A stretch of 16,323 bases of DNA from QQUK01 sp913009765 (GCA_937900185.1 CALCCW010000147.1:1-16323); one strand, 5' to 3'. Positions 1 through 7,103 are shown, counted from the first letter of the stretch. Notes: generated by a model from the letters alone, not told the origin. Made by a program: numbers and translations.

Positions 1-16
1 GATCTCCGTGAAGTAC

Positions 17-670
17 TCATCCGGCGCTGTCAGGTGAAAATCGTCGCAGCCCGAAAAGAGCATCGTTGACATCGATAAGTTTTCCATACCGTACCGATGC
101 GACCGAAATACCGCACCCCAGATACACCCCAACAGAAATGAGTTCTTCCAACTGTTTGTTTTGTTTTGCTGATTGACGACGGCATACTTCTTTAATGTTT
201 AGAGCATGCACCCGACACTTACGCACTATTTCCGGTACACCGCTTACTCTGGCTATATCTGAAAAATTATCAACAGTTATCGGGTCGGAAATAAGTGAGG
301 GAACATTATATCTATTGGCAAGATGGTCGGCAATGATTGCTCCCAAATTAGATGCATGGTTTGAATAGCGTGCTGATTTTAGATCATCAAGCATTTTCTG
401 ATTAACAGCATACGCTCCTCCCTCTAAAGGACAAAGGGGAGCTCCTCTTCCCACAACTGCTGACAGAGATTTTAAATCAAAATCTATGGAGTCAATCCAG
501 GAATCAATTGCTTCAAGACGCAGTTGAAATTGATCCGCAACATTTTCAATGTTAGAAAGTCCTTCTATCTTATGACTAATCTGAATTTCTGATAGTTTTC
601 GGTCATCTTCAAAAAGTGCTGCCTTAGTAGATGTTGACCCCGGATTTATAATCAGCAATCGAAATGACAT
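17..670 (-). CDS. buk: Butyrate kinase family protein, 3' part broken at contig edge
   Basis: Butyrate kinases (acetokinase/ASKHA family) convert acyl-phosphate plus ADP to carboxylate plus ATP in the cytosol. The N-terminal phosphate-binding motif NPGSTSTK (residues 9-16), a GRGAPLCPLEGG stretch near residue 75 and a late GCGISV...DVNDAL segment are visible. The register matches the family up to FSPDSAG, where a TGA stop follows; full-length members have about 355 residues, so this 217-residue product lacks about 40%. The stop lies 17 bases from the contig end, so a sequencing or assembly error, a real frameshift and a chimeric edge cannot be separated. The ATG at 670 is preferred because GAGG lies 8 bases upstream; a TTG at 682 would lengthen it by four residues. 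It follows iorB by one base, so it is the third gene of the iorAB operon. The acyl substrate may be branched-chain or aryl rather than butyrate. Confidence 0.82.
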   Translation of the reverse strand: MSFRLLIINPGSTSTKAALFEDDRKLSEIQISHKIEGLSNIENVADQFQLRLEAIDSWIDSIDFDLKSLSAVVGRGAPLCPLEGGAYAVNQKMLDDLKSARYSNHASNLGAIIADHLANRYNVPSLISDPITVDNFSDIARVSGVPEIVRKCRVHALNIKEVCRRQSAKQNKQLEELISVGVYLGCGISVASVRYGKLIDVNDALFGLRRFSPDSAG

Positions 671-671
671 G

Positions 672-1274
672 TTATACCTCAAGAACTAAAAGTTTGATTT
701 CTCTCCCTTTGTTGAAAGCCTTGATATTTATTTCGACAAATCTTTCTTTCACCCGATTTTTGATAACATCAATCCATAAATCTGAAGGGAACGGCATATA
801 ATTAGAAAGTATACCTAATAATATCGTATTCACTAAACGAGGATTTCCAAGTTCTGAGGCAATTTTATCAGCATCGACCGCTATAACTTTGTTAGCTTTT
901 TCTCTCATCTTTTCAACAGAATGCTCAGGATACGAAAGACCTTTTGTTGATGTAACAATTGCCGGAATAAGTTCTGTCTGCGAAACAATTGCGACACCGT
1001 CTTTTTTCATCCAATCTAAAGCTCTTAAACCTTCGGCTTTTTCAAATGAAATAAGAATATCAGCCTGCCCATACCGAATAGTCGGAGCATACACTTTTTT
1101 AGCTATTTTTATATGTGAGGAAACAATACCGCCTCGTTGAGACATACCGTGAACTTCAGATTTTTTCACATCAAACCCAAACCGCATGGCAGTTTCTGAT
1201 ATTATTTCTGATGCCAGCAAAACACCCTGTCCGCCTACACCTACTATTAAAATTGCATACTTATTTTCAGACAT
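672..1274 (-). CDS. iorB: Indolepyruvate ferredoxin oxidoreductase, beta subunit
   Basis: This is the small subunit of the IorAB enzyme, which decarboxylates aryl-2-oxoacids (indolepyruvate, phenylpyruvate) to aryl-acetyl-CoA and reduces ferredoxin in the cytosol. The 200-residue product belongs to the pyruvate/ketoisovalerate oxidoreductase gamma-domain family. It shows the GVGGQGVLLAS motif at residues 12-22 and the HGMSQRGG motif at 42-49, both typical of IorB. The ATG at 1274 with an AGG just upstream is chosen over a TTG seven codons earlier, because the family begins right before the glycine-rich motif. The start lies 7 bases after the iorA stop and the stop lies one base before buk, so the three genes should be co-translated from one mRNA. 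The length is normal and no key residue is missing. Confidence 0.95.
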   Translation of the reverse strand: MSENKYAILIVGVGGQGVLLASEIISETAMRFGFDVKKSEVHGMSQRGGIVSSHIKIAKKVYAPTIRYGQADILISFEKAEGLRALDWMKKDGVAIVSQTELIPAIVTSTKGLSYPEHSVEKMREKANKVIAVDADKIASELGNPRLVNTILLGILSNYMPFPSDLWIDVIKNRVKERFVEINIKAFNKGREIKLLVLEV

Positions 1275-1281
1275 ATTATAC

Positions 1282-3063
1282 CTACGCTTCCACAAATTGA
1301 CTTTTTAACATTATTGCCTCCGGAGGACAAACTTGAGCACACAATGTACATCCGGTACACAAAGTTTCATCTATTACAGCTTTTGGATAACCATGTTTAT
1401 TCGTTTCTTCAGATGCTGAAATCGCAGGACATGAGATTTTAAAACAAGCAGAACAAGCAGTACATAATTCTAAATCTACTTTATACGGTTCATCCATTAT
1501 ACGAGCAGGCATTAAAACACACGGACGAGTAGTAAGTATCACCGATGGTTCCGGTGCAGCTACTTCTTCTTTAACAGCATGTAACACCTGATCATATTCA
1601 TAAGCGTCAACATTGACAAGTCTTTTTACTCCCAGGGCTTTCACCAAAGTTGCAATATCAACCTTAACAGCCTTTTCTCCCATAAGTGTTTTTCCTGTTG
1701 CCGGATGCTCTTGTCCGCCGGTCATGGCTGTTACAGAATTATCTAAAATCATAACTGTAACATTACTTTTATTATAGACCGCATCTAAAAGTCCGGTAAT
1801 ACCTGAATGGAAAAAAGTAGAATCTCCGATAACAGCAACAGTTCCTTTTTTAGATCCCTGTACTTTTCCCATACCGATTGCATTGCCGATAGAAGCTCCC
1901 ATGCATATACAGGTATCCATCGCATTTAAAGGTTCTAAGACACCAAGAGTATAACAACCGATATCACCTGTAACCGCAACACCTGCTTTTTTAAGTGCCA
2001 TAAATGCACCCCGATGAGGACACCCCGGACAAAGAACCGGAGGACGAGGGAACATATCTTTTTCCACACCGATTTCAGCAACTTTGACATCATTGATAAT
2101 ACCTGCTTTATAGAAACCTTCAGCAACTCGATATGGAGATAGTTCACCTTGGATACCAAAATATTTTTTTCCCTCTACTTTGATACCGGCAACTTTTATT
2201 TGATCTTCGATAAACGGCTCTAATTCTTCAACAACTAAAACAGTATCATGACTGTCTACAAACTCTTTAATTTTCTTCATCGGCAATGGATATGTAAAAC
2301 CGAGTTTGAGATAATCAAAATCAGGTTCAACATCTTTGGCATACTGATATGAAACACCGCTTGTAATAATACCGATTTTGGAGCCGTTATTTTCAATAAG
2401 ATTCAACAATGTTTCTTCTGAGAATTTTTTTAGTTTTGCCAACCGTTCTTCAACAAAAACATGACGACCCCGGGCATTTGACGGAATCATTACATACTTA
2501 GAGGCATCTTTGACATATTCTTTCTTCACGCTTTCCAACGGCTCTTGTAATTCAACTATACCTTTTGAATGAGAAATTCTAGTTGTCATTCTAAATAAAA
2601 CCGGAGTATCAAATATCTCTGATAATTCATAACCGGTCACAACCATATCTTTTGATTCTTGTGAATCCGATGGTTCAAGCATCGGAATATTGGCAAATTT
2701 GGCAAAATATCTGTTATCTTGTTCATTTTGTGATGAATGCATTTGTGGATCATCTGCTGATACAATTAAAAATCCTGCATTCACACCGGTATAGGCATGA
2801 GTCATAAATGGATCCGCAGCAACATTAAGCCCCACATGTTTCATTGTTACTAAAGCTCGACCGCCTCCAATTGAAGCTCCTACACCAACTTCGTAGGCTA
2901 CTTTTTCATTTGGAGACCACTGAGCATACAGCGATGGAAACTTGGCTGCAATTGTTTCCATTATCTCTGTTGATGGTGTCCCCGGATATGCCGAGGCAAG
3001 TTTCACACCGGATTCAAAAGCACCGCGGGCAACCGCTTCATTTCCTGATAGTAATTCTTTCAT
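1282..3063 (-). CDS. iorA: Indolepyruvate ferredoxin oxidoreductase, alpha subunit
   Basis: This is the large, thiamine-diphosphate-dependent subunit of IorAB (593 residues, normal length). In order it has an N-terminal pyrimidine-binding domain with YPGTPSTEI at residues 26-34 and a central domain containing CPGCPHRG. The TPP/Mg-binding region follows, with GDIGCYTLG, GDSTFFHSG and TAMTGGQEHP. The C-terminus is a ferredoxin-like domain with two clusters, CX2CX2CX4CP from Cys534 and CX2CX2CX3CP from Cys569. The two 4Fe-4S clusters pass electrons to ferredoxin. The ATG at 3063 begins exactly at the conserved MKELLSGNEA start; an in-frame extension of 25 residues upstream is not family-like and would overlap the promoter leader. 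It is the first gene of iorA-iorB-buk and is probably controlled by the promoter and Rex-like operator upstream. Confidence 0.97.
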   Translation of the reverse strand: MKELLSGNEAVARGAFESGVKLASAYPGTPSTEIMETIAAKFPSLYAQWSPNEKVAYEVGVGASIGGGRALVTMKHVGLNVAADPFMTHAYTGVNAGFLIVSADDPQMHSSQNEQDNRYFAKFANIPMLEPSDSQESKDMVVTGYELSEIFDTPVLFRMTTRISHSKGIVELQEPLESVKKEYVKDASKYVMIPSNARGRHVFVEERLAKLKKFSEETLLNLIENNGSKIGIITSGVSYQYAKDVEPDFDYLKLGFTYPLPMKKIKEFVDSHDTVLVVEELEPFIEDQIKVAGIKVEGKKYFGIQGELSPYRVAEGFYKAGIINDVKVAEIGVEKDMFPRPPVLCPGCPHRGAFMALKKAGVAVTGDIGCYTLGVLEPLNAMDTCICMGASIGNAIGMGKVQGSKKGTVAVIGDSTFFHSGITGLLDAVYNKSNVTVMILDNSVTAMTGGQEHPATGKTLMGEKAVKVDIATLVKALGVKRLVNVDAYEYDQVLHAVKEEVAAPEPSVILTTRPCVLMPARIMDEPYKVDLELCTACSACFKISCPAISASEETNKHGYPKAVIDETLCTGCTLCAQVCPPEAIMLKSQFVEA

Positions 3064-3138
3064 TTTTATCTCACATATTTCATAATTAGTATACTTCTTT
3101 AATATTAACTTGATAGTGCTGATTTCATACAGCAACAT

Positions 3139-3156
3139 CTGTGAATCTTTTCACAA
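3139..3156. promoter_or_regulatory. Rex-type operator at the iorA promoter
   Basis: The site is CTGTGAA, four bases, TTCACAA. The known operator consensus of Rex, the NADH/NAD+-sensing repressor, is TTGTGAA-N4-TTCACAA, so 13 of 14 defined bases match. It sits immediately downstream of the predicted -10 box of the iorA promoter and covers the expected transcription start, a position suited to repression. No rex gene is in the window, so the regulator is inferred. Confidence 0.6.
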
Positions 3157-3161
3157 AGCAA

Positions 3162-3190
3162 AGTATAACAAATTGCACTTACAGTCGCAA
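3162..3190 (-). promoter_or_regulatory. Sigma-70-type promoter of iorA-iorB-buk
   Basis: Read on the minus strand, TTGCGA (3185-3190) is followed by exactly 17 bases and then TATACT (3162-3167). Transcription would start near 3155, giving a leader of about 90 bases before the iorA ATG. Confidence 0.6.
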
Positions 3191-3194
3191 GTGC
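3175..3194. promoter_or_regulatory. Inverted repeat GCACTT-N8-AAGTGC over the -35 box
   Basis: There are two perfect six-base arms, 3175-3180 and 3189-3194, with eight bases between them. The right arm overlaps the -35 box of the iorA promoter. The size and position suit a dimeric transcription factor, but I recognise no family consensus. The spacing from the start site would fit either a repressor or an activator. Confidence 0.35.
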
Positions 3195-3303
3195 TTTTTA
3201 AGGGACTATTTAAGTCTTGTATTGCCACATTGTTATTGACAGTCCTTCTCTTTTTTTGTAAATATTATAATTATTTATTTATAAAAAGAGATTGCAGGGA
3301 TAT

Positions 3304-3576
3304 ATGAGAAAATTAAATTGCTGGGAATTTAAACAATGTGGTAGACAACCCGGTGGAGAGAAAGAAAAAGAGCTAGGTGTTTGCTCAGCAGCATCAGAAA
3401 TAAAATTCAATAAAATAAATAGAGGAGTCAACGGCGGTAGATATTGCTGGAATGCTGATGGAACGTTATGTGAATTTCAAATTCACGGCACTTTTGCTCA
3501 AAAACAAAATATATGCCGAAATTGCGATTTTTATAAATTAGTTAAAACTGAGGAAATACCCAGTTTTATTGAATAG
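3304..3576 (+). CDS. Two-CW domain protein
   Basis: This small 90-residue cytosolic protein has two Cys-Trp pairs (Cys6-Trp7 and Cys48-Trp49). Further cysteines are at 12, 27, 56, 71 and 74, the last two in a CRNCDFYKLV ending. The order CWEFKQCGRQPGG, GVCSAAS, GGRYCW, GTFAQK, CxxCDFYKLV is the signature of the two-CW family. These proteins occur next to sensor or redox genes in anaerobes, and their biochemical role is not established. The cysteine layout suggests metal or Fe-S binding, which is inference. The ATG at 3304 is preceded by AGGG at a suitable distance, which excludes the TTG four codons upstream. It is transcribed divergently from iorA, and its stop is one base from that of the convergent rluB gene. 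Confidence 0.85.
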   Translation: MRKLNCWEFKQCGRQPGGEKEKELGVCSAASEIKFNKINRGVNGGRYCWNADGTLCEFQIHGTFAQKQNICRNCDFYKLVKTEEIPSFIE

Positions 3577-3577
3577 C

Positions 3578-4315
3578 CTACTTTTTTTGCTCAATTTTCT
3601 TTTTAAGCTGTTCTATTTCAATAAATTTCAAGTAACGCCATTTCCCCAATTTTAAGCCATGGGTCGTTATACCGCCAAACTCTATACGACGCAGACTGAC
3701 CACTTTATGTCCGACTGCTTTACAAAGTTGTTTTACTTCTCGTTTACGCCCTTCTGTAAGAACAATGCGTATATGAGTTGTGTTTTTTACTCTCTTTAAA
3801 ATCTCAACTTTACCTTTGCCGACAGCACCATCTTCAAGTGTAATTCCTTTAGCAATAGCCTGTGAACCGGCTGTGGTAAAATGTCCGGCAACCTTGACAT
3901 CATATATTTTTTCAATTTGAAATTTAGGATGTGTCAATTGATACGCCATATCCCCATCATTTGTTAAAAGCAAAACACCTTCTGTATCATAATCCAAACG
4001 CCCAACCGGATACACCCGTACAGGTAAATCTTTTAAAAAATCTAAAACTGTTTTTCTTCTAAACGGATCATGTAATGTCGTCATGACATTTTGCGGTTTA
4101 TTAAACAGCACATATACTTTCTGCTCAACAACTTCCACGATTGTACCGTCAACTTTGACAATATCGTTCTCCATATCAACTGACTGTCCGAGTTGTTCAA
4201 CAGTAATATCGTTGATAGTAACACGTTTTTCAGAAATAAGGTTATCAGCTCCCCGTCGAGAGGTTACTCCGCAAAGAGAAAGATATTTGTTTATTCGTAC
4301 GATAGATTTTTTCAT
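3578..4315 (-). CDS. rluB: 23S rRNA pseudouridine synthase, RsuA/RluB family
   Basis: This enzyme isomerises a uridine in ribosomal RNA to pseudouridine; RluB acts on 23S rRNA helix 89. The 245-residue product has an N-terminal S4 RNA-binding domain (residues about 6-65, RINKYLSLCGVTSRR). The synthase domain follows, with FNKPQNVMTT near 71-80 and the catalytic motif GRLDYDTEG at 105-113, Asp108 being the nucleophile. An EGRKREVKQ motif lies near the C-terminus. RluB is preferred over RsuA or RluE because the gene is last in trpS-scpA-scpB, a common position for rluB; the exact target base cannot be read from sequence. The ATG at 4315 has no good Shine-Dalgarno sequence and lies 36 bases after the scpB stop. 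The stop faces the convergent two-CW gene with one base between them. Confidence 0.93.
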   Translation of the reverse strand: MKKSIVRINKYLSLCGVTSRRGADNLISEKRVTINDITVEQLGQSVDMENDIVKVDGTIVEVVEQKVYVLFNKPQNVMTTLHDPFRRKTVLDFLKDLPVRVYPVGRLDYDTEGVLLLTNDGDMAYQLTHPKFQIEKIYDVKVAGHFTTAGSQAIAKGITLEDGAVGKGKVEILKRVKNTTHIRIVLTEGRKREVKQLCKAVGHKVVSLRRIEFGGITTHGLKLGKWRYLKFIEIEQLKKKIEQKK

Positions 4316-4351
4316 GGGCGGTTAATAAATGTTTTGAGAATTCAATCTTTT

Positions 4352-5095
4352 TTATGTTTGGTCAATGTCGATAATAACACTATTATCTGTTTGTTTTGAT
4401 TCCGGTTTAATTTCTCTATCCGGCTCTTCGACAATTTGGGTCTGTTCTGATTTTTCTGTTTCTTGAGTAATTTCAAAAGAATCATCAGAAACATTCAGCT
4501 TTATATTTTCAGACTCATCATCAATTTCTGATAAAACTAATTCTGTTTGATTTTGTGGCTCAGCTGAGACAATTAATTCTTCAATTTCGGACATTTTTGG
4601 TAATTCAGTTATTTTATTAAGTCCAAAGAATTTTAAAAATTCATCAGTCGTACCATATAATAATGGTTTCCCGACCGTCTCTGCTCTGCCCTTGATAGTC
4701 AACATTTTCTTCTCGAGAAGATTATGAATGACACCATCAGAAGCAACCCCGCGAATCATCTCAACGTCAGTTTTTGTAACAGGTTGTTTGTAGGCAACTA
4801 TTGCTAAAGTTTCTAAGGCAGCCCTTGTCAAGCGGAGTTTCCGAGTGCGTGAGAACATCTCTTGTACAAATCCGGTAAATTCCGGCATTATAAAAAATTG
4901 ATACCCGCCTGCTAATTCTCGAATACGAAAAGAACAACCCGACTCGACATATCTATTATTTAATTCAGCAACAGCTTTGGCAACTTTAGAACTGTTGAAG
5001 TTATCAAGTAAATCGGCAATTTTTTTCCCTTGTAATGGATCAGGGGATGCAAGAATCAGTGATTCAACAACAGATATTTTAAAATTATCATTCAT
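4352..5095 (-). CDS. scpB: Segregation and condensation protein B
   Basis: ScpB is the dimeric winged-helix subunit of the Smc-ScpAB condensin, which organises and segregates the nucleoid. The tandem winged-helix core covers residues about 8-175. It contains ESLILASPDPL at 11-21, LRLTRAALETLAIVAYKQPVT near 87-107 and IRGVASDGVIHNLLEK, all typical. The 247-residue length exceeds the usual 180-200 because of an acidic, Glu/Ser/Gln-rich tail after about residue 175 that looks disordered. The ATG at 5095 follows the scpA stop by three bases, so the two genes are probably translationally coupled. Confidence 0.95.
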   Translation of the reverse strand: MNDNFKISVVESLILASPDPLQGKKIADLLDNFNSSKVAKAVAELNNRYVESGCSFRIRELAGGYQFFIMPEFTGFVQEMFSRTRKLRLTRAALETLAIVAYKQPVTKTDVEMIRGVASDGVIHNLLEKKMLTIKGRAETVGKPLLYGTTDEFLKFFGLNKITELPKMSEIEELIVSAEPQNQTELVLSEIDDESENIKLNVSDDSFEITQETEKSEQTQIVEEPDREIKPESKQTDNSVIIDIDQT

Positions 5096-5098
5096 ATT

Positions 5099-5914
5099 TT
5101 ATTCTTCCACTTTTGTTTCTTTAATAGCGGTCACATCAATTAAATCTATATCCAAATTATCGGCATCATACTGTTCTCCGCGATACACCCGAAGTTCTGA
5201 AAATGGCACCGATTGAAAAATTGCTATTCGATGTGAACGGGTCAATTCCAACAGAGCAATAAAAGTAACAACCGCAACTATTTTTTTGGGAACATCAGTA
5301 AACAATTCTTGAAAAGTCGCAAACTCTTTTACTTTTAATGCGGTTAAAACATACACAATACGTTCTTCAATTGAGATTTCTTCATTTTCAACATCATGAA
5401 ATGTCTCTTCTTTTTTGGCAGTCATAACTTCCTTGAAAGCACCAACTAAATCAAACAATGTCGTCACTTGCTGCAATTCCACCTTACCGTCTATTTTTGT
5501 AATCGGAGATGTAGGTACAAAATTCTGTTCTTCCAAAAGAGCTTTGTCTTTTAATATTTCGCCGGCTTCTTTGTATTTTTTATATTCAATCAAAGCCATA
5601 ATCAACTCTTCACGCGGATCATGTTCATCCTCGTTCTCAGTATCACGGGGCAGTAAGAGTCTGGTTTTAATTCGAATCAAGGTTGCCGCCATCAATATAA
5701 AATCACCGGCAATTTCTAAGTCCAACGATGTCATCATCTCAACATATTTCAAATACTTTCGTGTAATCTTGGCAATCGGAATATCATAAATATCCACTTC
5801 TTCTTTTTTAATAAGATACAAAAGTAAATCAAGAGGACCATGGAAAACCGCCAAATCGACCTGATAGTCTGCACTATTATTTTCTAAATTTAAATTTTGA
5901 AATTCGTTGTCCAT
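5099..5914 (-). CDS. scpA: Segregation and condensation protein A
   Basis: ScpA is the kleisin that bridges the Smc heads and binds a ScpB dimer. The 271-residue product has the N-terminal Smc-neck binding region with FHGPLDLLLYLIKKEEVDIYDIPI (about residues 24-47). IAGDFILMAATLIRIKTRLLLPRD follows near 68-91, and a C-terminal winged helix includes VTFIALLELTRSHRI. The ATG shares a base with the trpS stop (TAATG) and its own stop is three bases from scpB. It is therefore the middle of a tightly coupled trpS-scpA-scpB unit. Length and motifs are normal. Confidence 0.96.
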   Translation of the reverse strand: MDNEFQNLNLENNSADYQVDLAVFHGPLDLLLYLIKKEEVDIYDIPIAKITRKYLKYVEMMTSLDLEIAGDFILMAATLIRIKTRLLLPRDTENEDEHDPREELIMALIEYKKYKEAGEILKDKALLEEQNFVPTSPITKIDGKVELQQVTTLFDLVGAFKEVMTAKKEETFHDVENEEISIEERIVYVLTALKVKEFATFQELFTDVPKKIVAVVTFIALLELTRSHRIAIFQSVPFSELRVYRGEQYDADNLDIDLIDVTAIKETKVEE

Positions 5915-6954
5915 TATTTTTTCTTTCGGTAGGAGATTTTCATCGCTGAGCGAACTTTTTCCATCATATTGGAAGCTCTTTGTCTTGCCCGTTCACCTCC
6001 GGTAGCTAAAACATCCCACACATAATTTTCATCTTCTAATAACTCTACTCTTTTATCCCGAATCGGTCGGAGAGCATTATTGAGATTATTTGATAATTTC
6101 ATCTTACAATCAACACATCCCAAAACTCCGCTTTTACATTCAGGAGCAATTTCATTTTCAGGATTGTCTGTGTAAACTTTATGCAGCAAAAATATCGGAC
6201 AACCGTCAGGATTACCCGGGTCACCTTTGCGTTGTTTTTTCGGATCTGTATAAAATGATTTTAACCTTTTTTCAGTCTGCTGTTCGGTAAACTCTAAAGG
6301 AATATGATTATCATACGATTTTGACATTTTACGGTTATCAGAACCTAAAATAAGTGGTATTGTCGTAAAGAGAGCTTCCGGTTCTTTAAATGTTTTTTTG
6401 TAAATCGTATTAAAACGCTGGGCTAAATCTTTTGCAAGCCAGATATGTTTTTCCTGATCTTTTCCAACGGGAACTTTGTCGGCATTGTAAAGACAAATAT
6501 CGGCAGCCTGCAAAACCGGATAGCCTAAAAATCCATAAGAATCAAGTTTTTCTTTTTTATCCTGATAGGTCGGCATACGGGTCAGAGTCGGAACTGTGAT
6601 AAGCATTGAAAATAGAAGATGCAGTTCGCTATGCTGCGGTACTTCAGACTGAATAAAGATGGCACATTTTTTAGGGTCTAAACCGACAGAAAGAAAATCG
6701 ACTGCCATCTGAAATATCTTCTCTTTTATCGGTTTTGTGTTTTTGAAATCTGCGGTAAGAGCATGTAAATCGACAATACAGCAGTACATCCAGTAATTAT
6801 CCTGCAATTCAACCCAATTTCTCAAGGCACCTTCAAGATTGCCGACATGAAGTGACCCGGTCGGCTGCATACCGGAGAGAATTGTTTCTTTTTTCTCTTT
6901 TTTTTCGAGGACTATTTTTATTTTTGGGGCTTCTTCTATTACAACATCAGTCAT
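5914..6954 (-). CDS. trpS: Tryptophanyl-tRNA synthetase
   Basis: This class I synthetase charges tRNA-Trp in the cytosol. The 346-residue product shows the HIGH-equivalent PTGSLHVGN (residues 31-39), the tryptophan-site region around VDLHALT, and VGKDQEKH at 163-170. The KMSKS loop LGSDNRKMSKSYDN spans 203-216. Four cysteines, Cys252-X20-Cys273-X6-Cys280-X2-Cys283, closely match the C-X22-C-X6-C-X2-C motif of the [4Fe-4S] cluster known in Thermotoga maritima TrpRS, so an Fe-S-bearing enzyme is likely. About 23 charged residues precede the usual ETILSGMQPTG start. No other in-frame start codon lies before that motif, so the ATG at 6954 is kept despite a weak Shine-Dalgarno sequence. It is the first gene of the trpS-scpA-scpB-rluB operon, with a promoter at 7002-7030 and a leader of about 40 bases, too short for a T-box. 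Confidence 0.96.
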   Translation of the reverse strand: MTDVVIEEAPKIKIVLEKKEKKETILSGMQPTGSLHVGNLEGALRNWVELQDNYWMYCCIVDLHALTADFKNTKPIKEKIFQMAVDFLSVGLDPKKCAIFIQSEVPQHSELHLLFSMLITVPTLTRMPTYQDKKEKLDSYGFLGYPVLQAADICLYNADKVPVGKDQEKHIWLAKDLAQRFNTIYKKTFKEPEALFTTIPLILGSDNRKMSKSYDNHIPLEFTEQQTEKRLKSFYTDPKKQRKGDPGNPDGCPIFLLHKVYTDNPENEIAPECKSGVLGCVDCKMKLSNNLNNALRPIRDKRVELLEDENYVWDVLATGGERARQRASNMMEKVRSAMKISYRKKK

Positions 6955-7001
6955 CTGTAAGAGTTCTTTCTTCAGTCAATTTAACAGATTTTTTCAGACA
7001 A

Positions 7002-7030
7002 ATAGTACACAGAAAGCTAAGAGAAATCAA
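7002..7030 (-). promoter_or_regulatory. Sigma-70-type promoter of trpS-scpAB-rluB
   Basis: On the minus strand TTGATT (7025-7030) is followed by exactly 17 bases and TACTAT (7002-7007). Each box matches 4 of 6 consensus bases. Transcription would start near 6995, about 40 bases before the trpS ATG. Confidence 0.5.
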
Positions 7031-7047
7031 TTAAAAACTATCTTTAT

Positions 7048-7061
7048 TTCACTGAGGTGAA
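7048..7061. promoter_or_regulatory. Inverted repeat TTCAC-N4-GTGAA between divergent promoters
   Basis: A perfect palindrome with five-base arms lies between the trpS promoter (-35 at 7025-7030) and the forward promoter (-35 at 7075-7080). Its arms are in the opposite order to a Rex box (GTGAA-N4-TTCAC), so it should not be read as one. It may be an operator serving either promoter, or chance. Confidence 0.25.
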
Positions 7062-7074
7062 CGCTTCGACAGTA

Positions 7075-7103
7075 TTGAAATAATTATGACAAATATATAT
7101 AAC
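7075..7103 (+). promoter_or_regulatory. Strong forward sigma-70-type promoter
   Basis: TTGAAA (7075-7080), exactly 17 bases, then TATAAC (7098-7103); each box matches 5 of 6 consensus bases. No protein gene follows on the plus strand for thousands of bases, so it may drive the candidate RNA at 7110-7400. The surrounding DNA is AT-rich, so chance occurrence remains possible. Confidence 0.45.

Noticed and set aside
672..1295. TTG starts upstream of iorB (1295) and buk (682)
   Set aside because: Both add a few residues across the Shine-Dalgarno sequence, whereas ATG codons at 1274 and 670 have proper spacing and fit the family N-termini.
3236..3271. TTGACA (3236-3241) as -35 box for the two-CW gene
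   Set aside because: The -35 is perfect, but the good TATAAT (3266-3271) lies 24 bases away and the box at 17 bases (TAAATA) matches only 3 of 6, so the promoter is unproven.
6955..7002. T-box riboswitch in front of trpS
   Set aside because: The predicted leader is only about 40 bases, and no terminator/antiterminator or T-box sequence is seen.
7048..7061. Second Rex box near trpS
   Set aside because: The palindrome has the arms inverted (TTCAC first, GTGAA second), which is not the Rex consensus.
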